This document shows, piece by piece, positions 17,722 to 25,106 of a DNA stretch of 64,000 bases. Position 1 is the stretch's first letter. Every line of letters begins with the position of its first letter. The notes beneath the pieces are model-generated. The model searched no databases and was not told the DNA's origin. It saw nothing but the letters and a program-made list of their open reading frames with translations. Source of the DNA: Fumia sp045615345 (GTDB lineage Bacteria > Bacillota > Clostridia > Oscillospirales > Ruminococcaceae); contig JAZLER010000032.1 in the NCBI GenBank assembly GCA_045615345.1, positions 124,001 to 188,000 on the forward strand, written 5' to 3'. The position numbers and the translations under genes are program-made.

Positions 17722-17750
17722 TTGAAAAACATCTCAAAAAGTGGTAGAAT
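17722..17750 (+). promoter_or_regulatory. Promoter of the first Gfo/Idh/MocA gene
   Basis: TTGAAA (17722-17727), 17-bp spacer, TAGAAT (17745-17750); ATG follows at 17771. Confidence 0.75.
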
Positions 17751-17770
17751 GAATTAAATGAGGTGATATT

Positions 17771-18757
17771 ATGGTGCGCTATGGTGTTATCGGTACAAGC
17801 TGGATTACCGAATCATTTATACAAGGAACCCAAACTTTTGATGGATTAAAACTTACTGCAGTTTACTCAAGAAATACTGAAAAAGGTAAAGCTTTTGCCG
17901 AAAAATATGGTGCTGAGTTTGTTTTTACAGACCTTACAGAAATGGCACAATCTGATAAAATTGATGCTGCATATATCGCAAGTCCCAATGCGTTTCACTA
18001 TGAACAAAGCAAGCTTTTCCTTGAAAACGGAAAACATATTATCTGTGAAAAGCCGATAACGGTAGAACCCGAAGAACTCATAAAACTTCAGGCCCTGGCT
18101 GAAAAAAACAATCTCATCTATATGGAAGCCATTATGATGCTCCATCTTCCTCAAAGAAAATCAATTAAAAAAGCTCTTGAAAAAATCGGCAAAATCACTT
18201 CGGCGAGATTTGATTTTTCACAGTTTTCTTCTAAATACAAAGCTCTTCAAAAAGGAGAAATCCCTAATATTTTCAACCCCAAAATGGCGACAGGGTGCCT
18301 TATGGATTTAGGGATTTATTGTATTTACCCCGCACTTGATTTTTTCGGTGAACCTCAGGAAATTTTAAATACAGCAACCTTTTTGCATACAGGTGCCGAC
18401 AGTGTTGATAACTCAGTTTTCATCTACCCCGATAAACAAGTTAACATCTCCTGTTCGAAAGTCGGACAAAGTCATCTGGGCTCGGAAATTATGGGGGACA
18501 AGGGTACTATAACCATTTCTTCTATCTCAAAGCTTACCGATTCGGAGTTGATTTTGCATACCGGTGAAAAGGAAATCCTGGTCGGTGATATTGAAAAGCA
18601 CATTCTTATGAGTTATGAAGCAAAAAGCTTTTATAATTACATCACCGATTTTGAGAATTACAAAAACGAATATCACGAGAATAATAAACTTACTTTGAAA
18701 GTCAGCGAAATTATGAAAAAAATGCGTGAAAATGCAAAAATTTCCTTTGATATCTGA
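17771..18757 (+). CDS. Gfo/Idh/MocA family NAD(P)-dependent sugar oxidoreductase
   Basis: 328 aa. The N-terminal Rossmann motif is VIGTSWITESF, the hallmark EKP is in ICEKPITVEP (about 95-105), and MDLGIYCIYPALDFFG is the catalytic-region helix. This last motif resembles the dihydrodiol dehydrogenase-like branch, with tyrosine in place of the usual histidine. It oxidises or reduces a sugar or cyclitol. It has its own promoter and GAGGTGA ribosome site, and a DUF3048 lipoprotein and an IolE-like isomerase follow in the same direction at 17 and 11 bp spacing, so the three form an operon. Confidence 0.88.
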   Translation: MVRYGVIGTSWITESFIQGTQTFDGLKLTAVYSRNTEKGKAFAEKYGAEFVFTDLTEMAQSDKIDAAYIASPNAFHYEQSKLFLENGKHIICEKPITVEPEELIKLQALAEKNNLIYMEAIMMLHLPQRKSIKKALEKIGKITSARFDFSQFSSKYKALQKGEIPNIFNPKMATGCLMDLGIYCIYPALDFFGEPQEILNTATFLHTGADSVDNSVFIYPDKQVNISCSKVGQSHLGSEIMGDKGTITISSISKLTDSELILHTGEKEILVGDIEKHILMSYEAKSFYNYITDFENYKNEYHENNKLTLKVSEIMKKMRENAKISFDI

Positions 18758-18774
18758 GAAAGGTGGAGTTTTTG

Positions 18775-19803
18775 ATGAAAAAAATTTTAGCAATACTGAC
18801 ATTAATTTCAATCTGCCTTTGCAGTTGTCAAAAAGCAGAGGAAATCAAACCTGCCGTAACAGAACCTGTACAGACAGTAAAGGTGGAATATTTCAAAAAT
18901 CCGCTTACCGGTTATCCGGTTTTAACAAGGGACGAAATGAATTACAGACCCATTGCCGCTATGATCAACAACATCGGGGCGGCACTGCCCCATCGTGGAC
19001 TTTCAAAAGCTGATATTATATATGAAGTTGTCGTTGAGGGCGGGATCACAAGAATGATGGCAGTTTTCGGCAACCCCAAAAATATGCCATATATTGGCCC
19101 CATAAGAAGTTCAAGACATTATTATGTCGATTTCGCACTTCCGTATAATGCAATTTATCTGCATTTTGGCGGTAGTCCTGCAGGTTATGACAGAATTAAA
19201 TCCACAGGGATAAATAACATTGACGGTATGACATACAGCCGTGATTTTTACCAGGACAAGGCACGCGCCAGCTCCAAAGGAAAAGAGCACAGCTATTTTG
19301 TAAGTGCCGATGAATACTTCCCGCTAATGGAAATGGCAGGCTATGAAACAAAAGGGGAAACAAAAGCGCCGTTTGAGTTTTATGAAAAAGAATATTTCCC
19401 CGAAAATAAATCTGCAAACGAAGTTCACGCTTCATTTTCGGGAGCCGCAAGCAGTACTTTTACATACGATAAATCCACAGGACTTTACTCTAAAAAAAGA
19501 AATGGAACAAACCATATAGATGCCGATACCGGCAGTGTACTTCAGTACAAAAATATCCTGGTGCTCTTTACAAGCATCGGTAGTTACAACGGCGAGGCAC
19601 TGAGGCGTGAGGTTTCCCTCTCCTCAGGAAATGGATATTATATCACAAATGGTGGCAGAGAAGAAATTTCGTGGAAGAAAGGTGCATCACAAAATCAGTT
19701 TGTTTTCACAAACCAGAATGGTGAAAATCTTAAAGTGAACCCCGGTAAAACCTACATCTGTATAATCAGCACCGACAGAAAAAATAATACAACTATCAAG
19801 TAA
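18775..19803 (+). CDS. DUF3048 (YerB-like) lipoprotein
   Basis: 342 aa from ATG 18775 (GGTGGAG 6 nt upstream; an in-frame GTG at 18763 is less likely). The signal peptide ends at a lipobox-like LCSC (Cys18). The mature part has the DUF3048 features: NYRPIAAMINN, ADIIYEVVVEGGITRMMAVF, IGPIRSSRHYY and FGGSPAGYDRI. Family members such as YerB are extracytoplasmic lipoproteins of unknown function. Its place between a sugar oxidoreductase and an isomerase does not by itself explain a role. Confidence 0.88.
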   Translation: MKKILAILTLISICLCSCQKAEEIKPAVTEPVQTVKVEYFKNPLTGYPVLTRDEMNYRPIAAMINNIGAALPHRGLSKADIIYEVVVEGGITRMMAVFGNPKNMPYIGPIRSSRHYYVDFALPYNAIYLHFGGSPAGYDRIKSTGINNIDGMTYSRDFYQDKARASSKGKEHSYFVSADEYFPLMEMAGYETKGETKAPFEFYEKEYFPENKSANEVHASFSGAASSTFTYDKSTGLYSKKRNGTNHIDADTGSVLQYKNILVLFTSIGSYNGEALRREVSLSSGNGYYITNGGREEISWKKGASQNQFVFTNQNGENLKVNPGKTYICIISTDRKNNTTIK

Positions 19804-19814
19804 GGTGATTTAAA

Positions 19815-20630
19815 ATGAACGATTTAAAAGTAAGTCTGCAGCTTTATTCGGTTCGCGATGAACTGGAAAAAGATTTTTATAATGGTCTTAAAAAGGTAAA
19901 AGAAGCAGGATACGATTATGTCCAGTTTTCGGGTTTATATGGCTATTCCGTAAAGGAAGTCAAAAAAATACTTGAGGAACTGGGGCTTAAGTGTGTTTCT
20001 ATTCACTATGGTTACAGAAATATTGCTTACGAGGATAAGGCTGTCTTTGATGATCTCAAGTCAATCGGGATAAAATATCTGGCTATTCCCGGTATTCCCG
20101 TTGAAGGGCATAAAGGCGAAGAAAAGTGGGAAGAAACTGTTGAAATAGTTAAAAAAGCGGGAGAAGTTCTTAAGGATAATGGTCTTAAACTCCTCTATCA
20201 CAACCACGAGTTTGAATTCAATGAGTATGAAGGCAAAAAAATTATCGACTGGCTTTATGAGGAATTTCCCGACATACTCCATACCGAGTTTGATACCTGC
20301 TGGGTGCAGTACGCAGGATATGACCCATGTGAATACTTAATAAAATATAAAGGCAGAAGCCCCGTTGTTCACCTTAAAGACTTTATCTGCAACAGATATG
20401 CAAATGCTTTTGGCGAAATCGAAAAGGTGGAAAAAGGGAAAGCAAGAGAAGAAAACGGATTTTGCCTTAAACCATTGGGACTTGGGCAGATGGATTTTAA
20501 GGCAGTAATTAAAGCTTCAATTGAAGCTGGCGCCGAAGAAATTGTTGTAGAGCAGGACGACTGGCCCGAACACACATCAATAGAAGCAGCAAGAATAAGC
20601 CGTGAATATCTGAAATCATTAGGATATTAG
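19815..20630 (+). CDS. IolE-like sugar phosphate isomerase/epimerase (TIM barrel)
   Basis: 271 aa of the xylose isomerase-like / AP endonuclease 2 fold. The metal-binding set is visible: LLYHNHEFEF, HTEFDTCW (Asp), VVHLKDF (His) and VVEQDDWPEH (Glu). The family epimerises or eliminates keto-sugars or inositol derivatives. It is a close paralogue of the 23240 gene (shared start DLKVSLQL.SVR.ELE). It closes the operon with a Gfo oxidoreductase and a DUF3048 lipoprotein, followed by a strong terminator. Pairing with Gfo oxidoreductases recalls oxidise-then-eliminate glycoside cleavage; the substrate is unknown. Confidence 0.85.
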   Translation: MNDLKVSLQLYSVRDELEKDFYNGLKKVKEAGYDYVQFSGLYGYSVKEVKKILEELGLKCVSIHYGYRNIAYEDKAVFDDLKSIGIKYLAIPGIPVEGHKGEEKWEETVEIVKKAGEVLKDNGLKLLYHNHEFEFNEYEGKKIIDWLYEEFPDILHTEFDTCWVQYAGYDPCEYLIKYKGRSPVVHLKDFICNRYANAFGEIEKVEKGKAREENGFCLKPLGLGQMDFKAVIKASIEAGAEEIVVEQDDWPEHTSIEAARISREYLKSLGY

Positions 20631-20637
20631 TAAAAAA

Positions 20638-20665
20638 GTCAGGAGATAAATCTCCTGACTTTTTT
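20638..20665 (+). terminator. Rho-independent terminator
   Basis: GTCAGGAGAT / ATCTCCTGAC (20638-20659) with a run of six T; ends the 17771-20630 operon. Confidence 0.88.
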
Positions 20666-20687
20666 GTTATAAATTTAAAAATTTATA

Positions 20688-20716
20688 TTGCATTTTTTAT
20701 GTGGGCGTGATAATAT
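20688..20716 (+). promoter_or_regulatory. Promoter of the second Gfo gene
   Basis: TTGCAT (20688-20693), 17 bp ending TGA, TAATAT (20711-20716). The sequence from the -10 on (TAATATAAAGGC) is identical to that at 21984-21995 ahead of the paralogous gene. Confidence 0.72.
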
Positions 20717-20726
20717 AAAGGCGATG

Positions 20727-20746
20727 TGAAAAGAAAATTCTTTTCA
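20727..20746 (+). promoter_or_regulatory. 5'-end leader stem-loop / palindrome
   Basis: TGAAAAGAA-AA-TTCTTTTCA, perfect 9-bp arms, starting about 4 nt after the expected transcription start. A different palindrome occupies the same position in the leader of the next gene (21999-22016). It could be a protective 5' hairpin or an operator. Confidence 0.55.
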
Positions 20747-20771
20747 AGTATAATTAAAGGAGTAATTCAAA

Positions 20772-21896
20772 ATGGCAAAAGAAATTGACACAAATAAAAA
20801 ATTAAAAGTGGGTATCATCGGTACAGGTTGGATTGCTGAAGCCCACATTTTCAGATATCAGCAGATGGATGATGTAGAAATAGTAGCAGGTGCTGATATT
20901 ATCCCGGGAAAAGCTGAAAAGTTCTTCAAAGATTTTAATGTAGAAGGTGCGCGTTCTTATGAGAGTATTGATGATATGTTCGCAAATGAAGAACTTGATG
21001 CAGTAAGTGTTTGTACATACAACTCAACCCATGCTGAATGTACAATTGCTGCACTCAAAAAAGGCATTCATGTAATGCTCGAAAAGCCTATGTGCGTTAC
21101 AACCGAAGAAGCTCTGGCTATTATAGAAGCAGAAAAAGAAAGCGGTAAAATTGTCACTGTAGGGTTCCAGCCCCGTTATGCTGAAAATGTAAAGAGAATC
21201 AAAAGGGTTGTTGAATCAGGCGTTTTGGGTAAAATTTATCATATCCAGACATCAGGTATGAGTAGATTTCATGGTATTCCTACACCATACGGCACAACAT
21301 TCATCGAAGATGATAAAGGCATTATTGGTGCAGTAGGCGATATCGGTTGTTATGCTCTTGACTTTGTTCTTGACACAGTTGGTTATCCCAAACCTTTAAC
21401 AGTAACAGGTCGTATGTCTAATTACTTCGGTAAAGATCCTGCATATTTTACAGCAGAAGGGAAACCGGCTGAATATGCTGAAATTTTTGGTGTAGACGAT
21501 TTTGCAACAGGATTTGTTCGTTTTGAAAACGATCTTACAATGGACTTCAAGATTTCCTGGCATATGGTTACAAAGGCCCCTTGCGATGTTCTCTTTATGG
21601 GTACAAAAGGATCTCTTCGCATTCCTAACGGCGATTGGGACAAGCCCGCTATTCTACATACCGAAGTCGACAGAGCTCTCATTAATAGTGAAATTCCAAA
21701 ACTTGATACACCCAGATATCCTGAAAAGGATGCTTTCTACCACAAATTGCGCGACTTCCTCGATGCAATCAAAGAAGGTCGCAAATCTCCCGTTCCCCCA
21801 AGCCAGATTCTTTACAACCAGGCTATTATCGATGGTATCGTAAAATCCAATAAAATTGGTAAAGAAATTGAACTTAACCTCCCTGATTTCAAATAA
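20772..21896 (+). CDS. Gfo/Idh/MocA family oxidoreductase
   Basis: 374 aa. Rossmann GIIGTGWIAEAH, LEKPMCVT (EKP motif at about 100), and catalytic-region VGDIGCYALDFV, in which the usual His of DxGxH is Cys-Tyr. It is a predicted NAD(P)-dependent oxidoreductase acting on a sugar or glycoside. It is about 70 % identical by eye to the 22059 product, and the two promoters share a core, so they arose by tandem duplication. It is monocistronic, bounded by its own promoter and the terminator at 21911-21940. AAAGGAG lies upstream of ATG. Confidence 0.9.
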   Translation: MAKEIDTNKKLKVGIIGTGWIAEAHIFRYQQMDDVEIVAGADIIPGKAEKFFKDFNVEGARSYESIDDMFANEELDAVSVCTYNSTHAECTIAALKKGIHVMLEKPMCVTTEEALAIIEAEKESGKIVTVGFQPRYAENVKRIKRVVESGVLGKIYHIQTSGMSRFHGIPTPYGTTFIEDDKGIIGAVGDIGCYALDFVLDTVGYPKPLTVTGRMSNYFGKDPAYFTAEGKPAEYAEIFGVDDFATGFVRFENDLTMDFKISWHMVTKAPCDVLFMGTKGSLRIPNGDWDKPAILHTEVDRALINSEIPKLDTPRYPEKDAFYHKLRDFLDAIKEGRKSPVPPSQILYNQAIIDGIVKSNKIGKEIELNLPDFK

Positions 21897-21910
21897 TATA
21901 AGCAACAAAA

Positions 21911-21940
21911 ATCCGCACCTTAAAAAGTGCGGATTTTTTT
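21911..21940 (+). terminator. Rho-independent terminator
   Basis: ATCCGCAC / GTGCGGAT (21911-21918, 21927-21934) followed by seven T. Confidence 0.88.
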
Positions 21941-21960
21941 GGAAAACTTGAATTTTTATA

Positions 21961-21989
21961 TTGATTTTTCAAATTTGATGTGGTAATAT
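21961..21989 (+). promoter_or_regulatory. Promoter of the third Gfo gene
   Basis: TTGATT (21961-21966), 17-bp spacer, TAATAT (21984-21989); shares TAATATAAAGGC with the promoter at 20688. Confidence 0.75.
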
Positions 21990-21998
21990 AAAGGCAAC

Positions 21999-22016
21999 GG
22001 AGAAAATTTTTTCTCC
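21999..22016 (+). promoter_or_regulatory. 5'-end leader stem-loop / palindrome
   Basis: GGAGAAAA-TT-TTTTCTCC, perfect 8-bp arms, about 3 nt after the expected transcription start, directly ahead of a cre-like operator. Confidence 0.55.
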
Positions 22017-22020
22017 TGAA

Positions 22021-22036
22021 ATGTAAACGATTACAC
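22021..22036 (+). promoter_or_regulatory. cre-like / LacI-family operator
   Basis: ATGTAAACGATTACAC fits the CcpA cre consensus WTGNNARCGNWWWCAW at 15 of 16 positions, and its core TGTAAnCGnTTACA is palindromic. It lies downstream of the transcription start, a position that normally represses by roadblock. A local LacI-family repressor is an alternative reader; none is encoded in the window. Confidence 0.65.
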
Positions 22037-22058
22037 ATTTTGAAAGGAGACATACAAA

Positions 22059-23240
22059 ATGTCAAAAGGTAATCTTGACGCTTTTATGGCTAAAGGCGGA
22101 AATGACAAAGAAATTGATGTAAGTAAAAAATTAAAAGTAGGTATTATCGGTACCGGCTGGATTGCTGAAGCTCATGTTATGAGATATCAGCAGATGCCCG
22201 ATGTTGAAATCGTTGCCGGTGCAGATATCGTTCCCGGTAAAGCTAAGAAATTTCTTGAAGACTGGAATGTAGAAGGTGCCCGTGCTTACGAAAGCATTGA
22301 AGATATGTTTGCTGCAGAAAAAGACCTTGATGCAGTAAGTATCTGTACATACAACGCAACTCACGCTGAATGTGCAATCTATTCTCTCAAACAGGGCGTT
22401 AACGTACTTTTGGAAAAACCCATGTGCGTTACAACCGAAGAGGCTCTCGACATTATGAAAGCTGAAAAAGAAAGCGGAAAAATCATTTCTATCGGCTTCC
22501 AGCCCCGTCTTGACCCCAATATGCAGAAAATCAAAAAAATCGTTCAGTCCGGTATCTTAGGTAAAATCTATTATATCCAGACAGGCGGCGGCAGAAACCG
22601 TGGTATCCCCACACCTTTCGGTACAACATTTATCGAAAAAGATACAGGTTGCATCGGTGCAGTAGGTGATATCGGATGTTATTCTCTCGACCTTGTGCTT
22701 AACGCTATCGGATATCCCAAACCCTTGACAGTAACAGGTTATATGTCCGATTTCTTCGGCAAGGACCCCGAATATTACACCGTTGACGGCAAACCTGCAG
22801 AATATGCTGAAAAATTCGGAGTTGACGATTTTGCAGCTGCTTTTGTTCGTCTTGAAGGCGGTATCATTCTCGACTTCAGAATTGCATGGCATATGGTTCT
22901 TGACACCCCCGGTGACACAATCATTATGGGTACAAAAGGTTCTCTCCGCGTTCCTTCCACAGGTTGCTGGAACGGCACATTGGATAAACCCCTTGTATTG
23001 CACTCTGAAATTGATGGTACTTTGGTTGAAACAGTTATTCCCAAGGAATATAGCCCCTCTTATCCTGAAAAAGACGGTTTCTACTACAAAATCCGCTCCT
23101 TCCTCGATGCTATCAAAGAAGGTGGCGAGGCTCCCGTTCCCACAAGCCAGATTCTTTACAACCAGGCTATCATTGATGGTATCGTAAAATCCAATAAACT
23201 CGGCAGAGAAATCGAACTTAATCTCCCGGAGGTTAAATAA
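22059..23240 (+). CDS. Gfo/Idh/MocA family oxidoreductase
   Basis: 393 aa, paralogue of the 20772 product with an 18-residue N-terminal extension. Rossmann GIIGTGWIAEAH, LEKPMCVT, and VGDIGCYSLDLV at the catalytic helix, where again no histidine follows the Asp. It is a predicted sugar or glycoside oxidoreductase. Its stop codon overlaps the start of an IolE-like isomerase by 1 bp (TAATG), so the two are translated together and probably act in sequence. GAAAGGAG precedes ATG. Expression is probably catabolite-controlled through the cre-like site in the leader. Confidence 0.9.
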   Translation: MSKGNLDAFMAKGGNDKEIDVSKKLKVGIIGTGWIAEAHVMRYQQMPDVEIVAGADIVPGKAKKFLEDWNVEGARAYESIEDMFAAEKDLDAVSICTYNATHAECAIYSLKQGVNVLLEKPMCVTTEEALDIMKAEKESGKIISIGFQPRLDPNMQKIKKIVQSGILGKIYYIQTGGGRNRGIPTPFGTTFIEKDTGCIGAVGDIGCYSLDLVLNAIGYPKPLTVTGYMSDFFGKDPEYYTVDGKPAEYAEKFGVDDFAAAFVRLEGGIILDFRIAWHMVLDTPGDTIIMGTKGSLRVPSTGCWNGTLDKPLVLHSEIDGTLVETVIPKEYSPSYPEKDGFYYKIRSFLDAIKEGGEAPVPTSQILYNQAIIDGIVKSNKLGREIELNLPEVK

Positions 23241-24076
23241 TGAGTGATTTGAAAGTCAGCTTACAGCTTTTTTCCGTTCGCAATGAATTGGAAGCTGATA
23301 TGTACGGCACTCTCAAGGCAGTTAAAGAAATGGGCTATGACTATGTTCAGTTTGCCGGTTTCGGAAAGTACAACGCCTATGAAGTAAAAGAAATGCTTGA
23401 CGAACTTGGACTCAAATGCATTTCTGCCCATGTATGGCCCAAAGAGATTCTTGAAAATGGTCAGGAATTTATCGATGGCCTTAAACATGTCGGCATCAGA
23501 TACATTGCTTATCCTTATATGGGCCGTGACGGCCATATGGGTGGAGAAAACTGCGAAGAGTACTATGAAACTATAAGAAAAACCGCAGAAGTGCTCAAGG
23601 AAAACGGCATTGTTTTCCTTTATCATAACCACGAATTTGAGCTTTCTTTTTATGAAGGTAAGCGCCTTATCGATTGGCTTTATGAATCCATCCCTGCTGA
23701 TTTGCTTAAGACAGAGTTTGATACCTGTTGGGTAAAATTCGGCGGTGCTGACCCTTGTGAGTATCTGAGAAAATATAACAGCAGAAACCCTGTTGTTCAT
23801 CTTAAAGATTTTGTAAGTACAGGATTTGAACCCTGCTACGCTGTCAAAACCATTATTGATGAAAACGGAAACGAAGTTCAGAAAAGCACAAGAGAACTTA
23901 ACAATTTCTGTCTGAAACCTTTAGGCCTCGGTATGCAGGATTTCCCCGCTATTATCAAAGCGGCAGAAGAAACCGGCGCTGAAGAAATCTGTGTTGAACA
24001 AGACGAATGGCCTGAACATACAGCATTAGAAGCCGCAAGACTCAGCCGTGAATATCTTAGATCCATAGGATACTAA
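23240..24076 (+). CDS. IolE-like sugar phosphate isomerase/epimerase (TIM barrel)
   Basis: 278 aa. Same metal-site set as the 19815 product: LYHNHEFEL, KTEFDTCW, VVHLKDF and CVEQDEWPEH. An insertion after the HLKDF strand (about 190-215) sets it apart. Its start overlaps the stop of the preceding Gfo gene, with GGAGG in the end of that gene. A two-gene oxidoreductase-isomerase unit is the arrangement seen in keto-glycoside pathways (oxidation by a Gfo enzyme, then elimination by an IolE-like enzyme); the substrate is unknown. Confidence 0.87.
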   Translation: MSDLKVSLQLFSVRNELEADMYGTLKAVKEMGYDYVQFAGFGKYNAYEVKEMLDELGLKCISAHVWPKEILENGQEFIDGLKHVGIRYIAYPYMGRDGHMGGENCEEYYETIRKTAEVLKENGIVFLYHNHEFELSFYEGKRLIDWLYESIPADLLKTEFDTCWVKFGGADPCEYLRKYNSRNPVVHLKDFVSTGFEPCYAVKTIIDENGNEVQKSTRELNNFCLKPLGLGMQDFPAIIKAAEETGAEEICVEQDEWPEHTALEAARLSREYLRSIGY

Positions 24077-24083
24077 AAATTAA

Positions 24084-24114
24084 AAGTCAGGAACAAAAAG
24101 TTCCTGACTTTTTT
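24084..24114. terminator. Bidirectional terminator
   Basis: AAGTCAGGAAC / GTTCCTGACTT (24084-24094, 24100-24110) with T runs on both strands; shared by the converging 23240 and 24113 genes. Confidence 0.88.
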
Positions 24115-25096
24115 ATTTGAAAAATGCTTCCAAGAATTCGGTTTCGGTACCATCGTACACCGCTTCGCAAAGGAAGGAATAAGTCATCTGGTCACCGTTT
24201 GCATAATAGATATGAGTTTTGCCCCCATATTCAAACAAATCAAGGTCACTGCAGTTGATATTTATCCCCCTCTGAAGAATTTCGTAGTCCTCATCAGAGA
24301 ATGTTATACCTTCTTTGGGAATTCTGTCCTCGTCACTGTACATCATAACAGGGTTATGAAATCCTACTTCCCAATCTTCGAAATTTTTAGTTCTGTAAAT
24401 ATAAGGTGCATATCTGCAAGCGGGTAAAATTTCAAGACAAATCATATAATAATACCCGTTTGCGTATCGTATAACGGGACAAGCATTATACCTTTCCTTG
24501 GTATAAGAGCATTTATCGGGCATCATTTTCCAGTTTAAAAGGTCTGTACTTTCCGCAAAAAAGGTTGTGAAGGAAACCCCAATCTCAGGAATATCAAAAC
24601 CTTCTTCGGGGCTTACCTCGATTGCCATAATATACTTACCGTCACCTTTGCAGACAGAAGTATTCCACAATCTGCGGTCAGGACAGGTTATAACATCCTT
24701 CTTCTCCCAGTTTTTAAGGTCTTTTGTGTAAAACATTTTTACAGTATGGCCACCACGGGAGTCGTGCCATTCTTCCTGATTTTCGGTAGTATACATCGTC
24801 ATCGGTTTGTCATCATGGGTTGAAGTTGCAAAAGCATAAAGTGTATCCCCGTCAACAAAACCTGATGCAAAATAGCAGTTTTCACCAAAAGGCTCGGACA
24901 CCTCATTTGTTTTTAAATTTCTTACCCTTATATACTGCTTGTTAACTTTTTCGTCAGCCTCGATACTCTCGACAATCATGGGAGTATCTTTAAAAATAAG
25001 CGGAGTCTGCTCCATACCGCGTTTTATTGCACCAAGTTTTTTAATAACGGGAGCAGGTCCCACTTTCTGATGAAGTCCGTATAAAAATTCACTCAT
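24113..25096 (-). CDS. Five-bladed beta-propeller glycosidase-like protein
   Basis: 327 aa with no signal peptide. Repeated propeller-blade motifs (YFASGFVDGDTLYAFAT, FYTKDLKNWEKKDV, YNACPVIRYANGYYYMICLE, IYRTKNFEDWEVG, CSDLDLFEYGGKTHIYYANG) resemble the GH32/43/68/117/130 type fold. An acidic residue in each of three blades could be catalytic, but the family cannot be fixed by eye. It is the last gene of a four-gene set (DMT transporter, TIM-barrel protein, GH95-like enzyme, this), 10 bp after the GH95-like gene with AGGAG upstream. It is probably an intracellular enzyme acting on an imported oligosaccharide. Confidence 0.65.
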   Translation of the reverse strand: MSEFLYGLHQKVGPAPVIKKLGAIKRGMEQTPLIFKDTPMIVESIEADEKVNKQYIRVRNLKTNEVSEPFGENCYFASGFVDGDTLYAFATSTHDDKPMTMYTTENQEEWHDSRGGHTVKMFYTKDLKNWEKKDVITCPDRRLWNTSVCKGDGKYIMAIEVSPEEGFDIPEIGVSFTTFFAESTDLLNWKMMPDKCSYTKERYNACPVIRYANGYYYMICLEILPACRYAPYIYRTKNFEDWEVGFHNPVMMYSDEDRIPKEGITFSDEDYEILQRGININCSDLDLFEYGGKTHIYYANGDQMTYSFLCEAVYDGTETEFLEAFFK

Positions 25097-25106
25097 TTTT
25101 CTTCTC

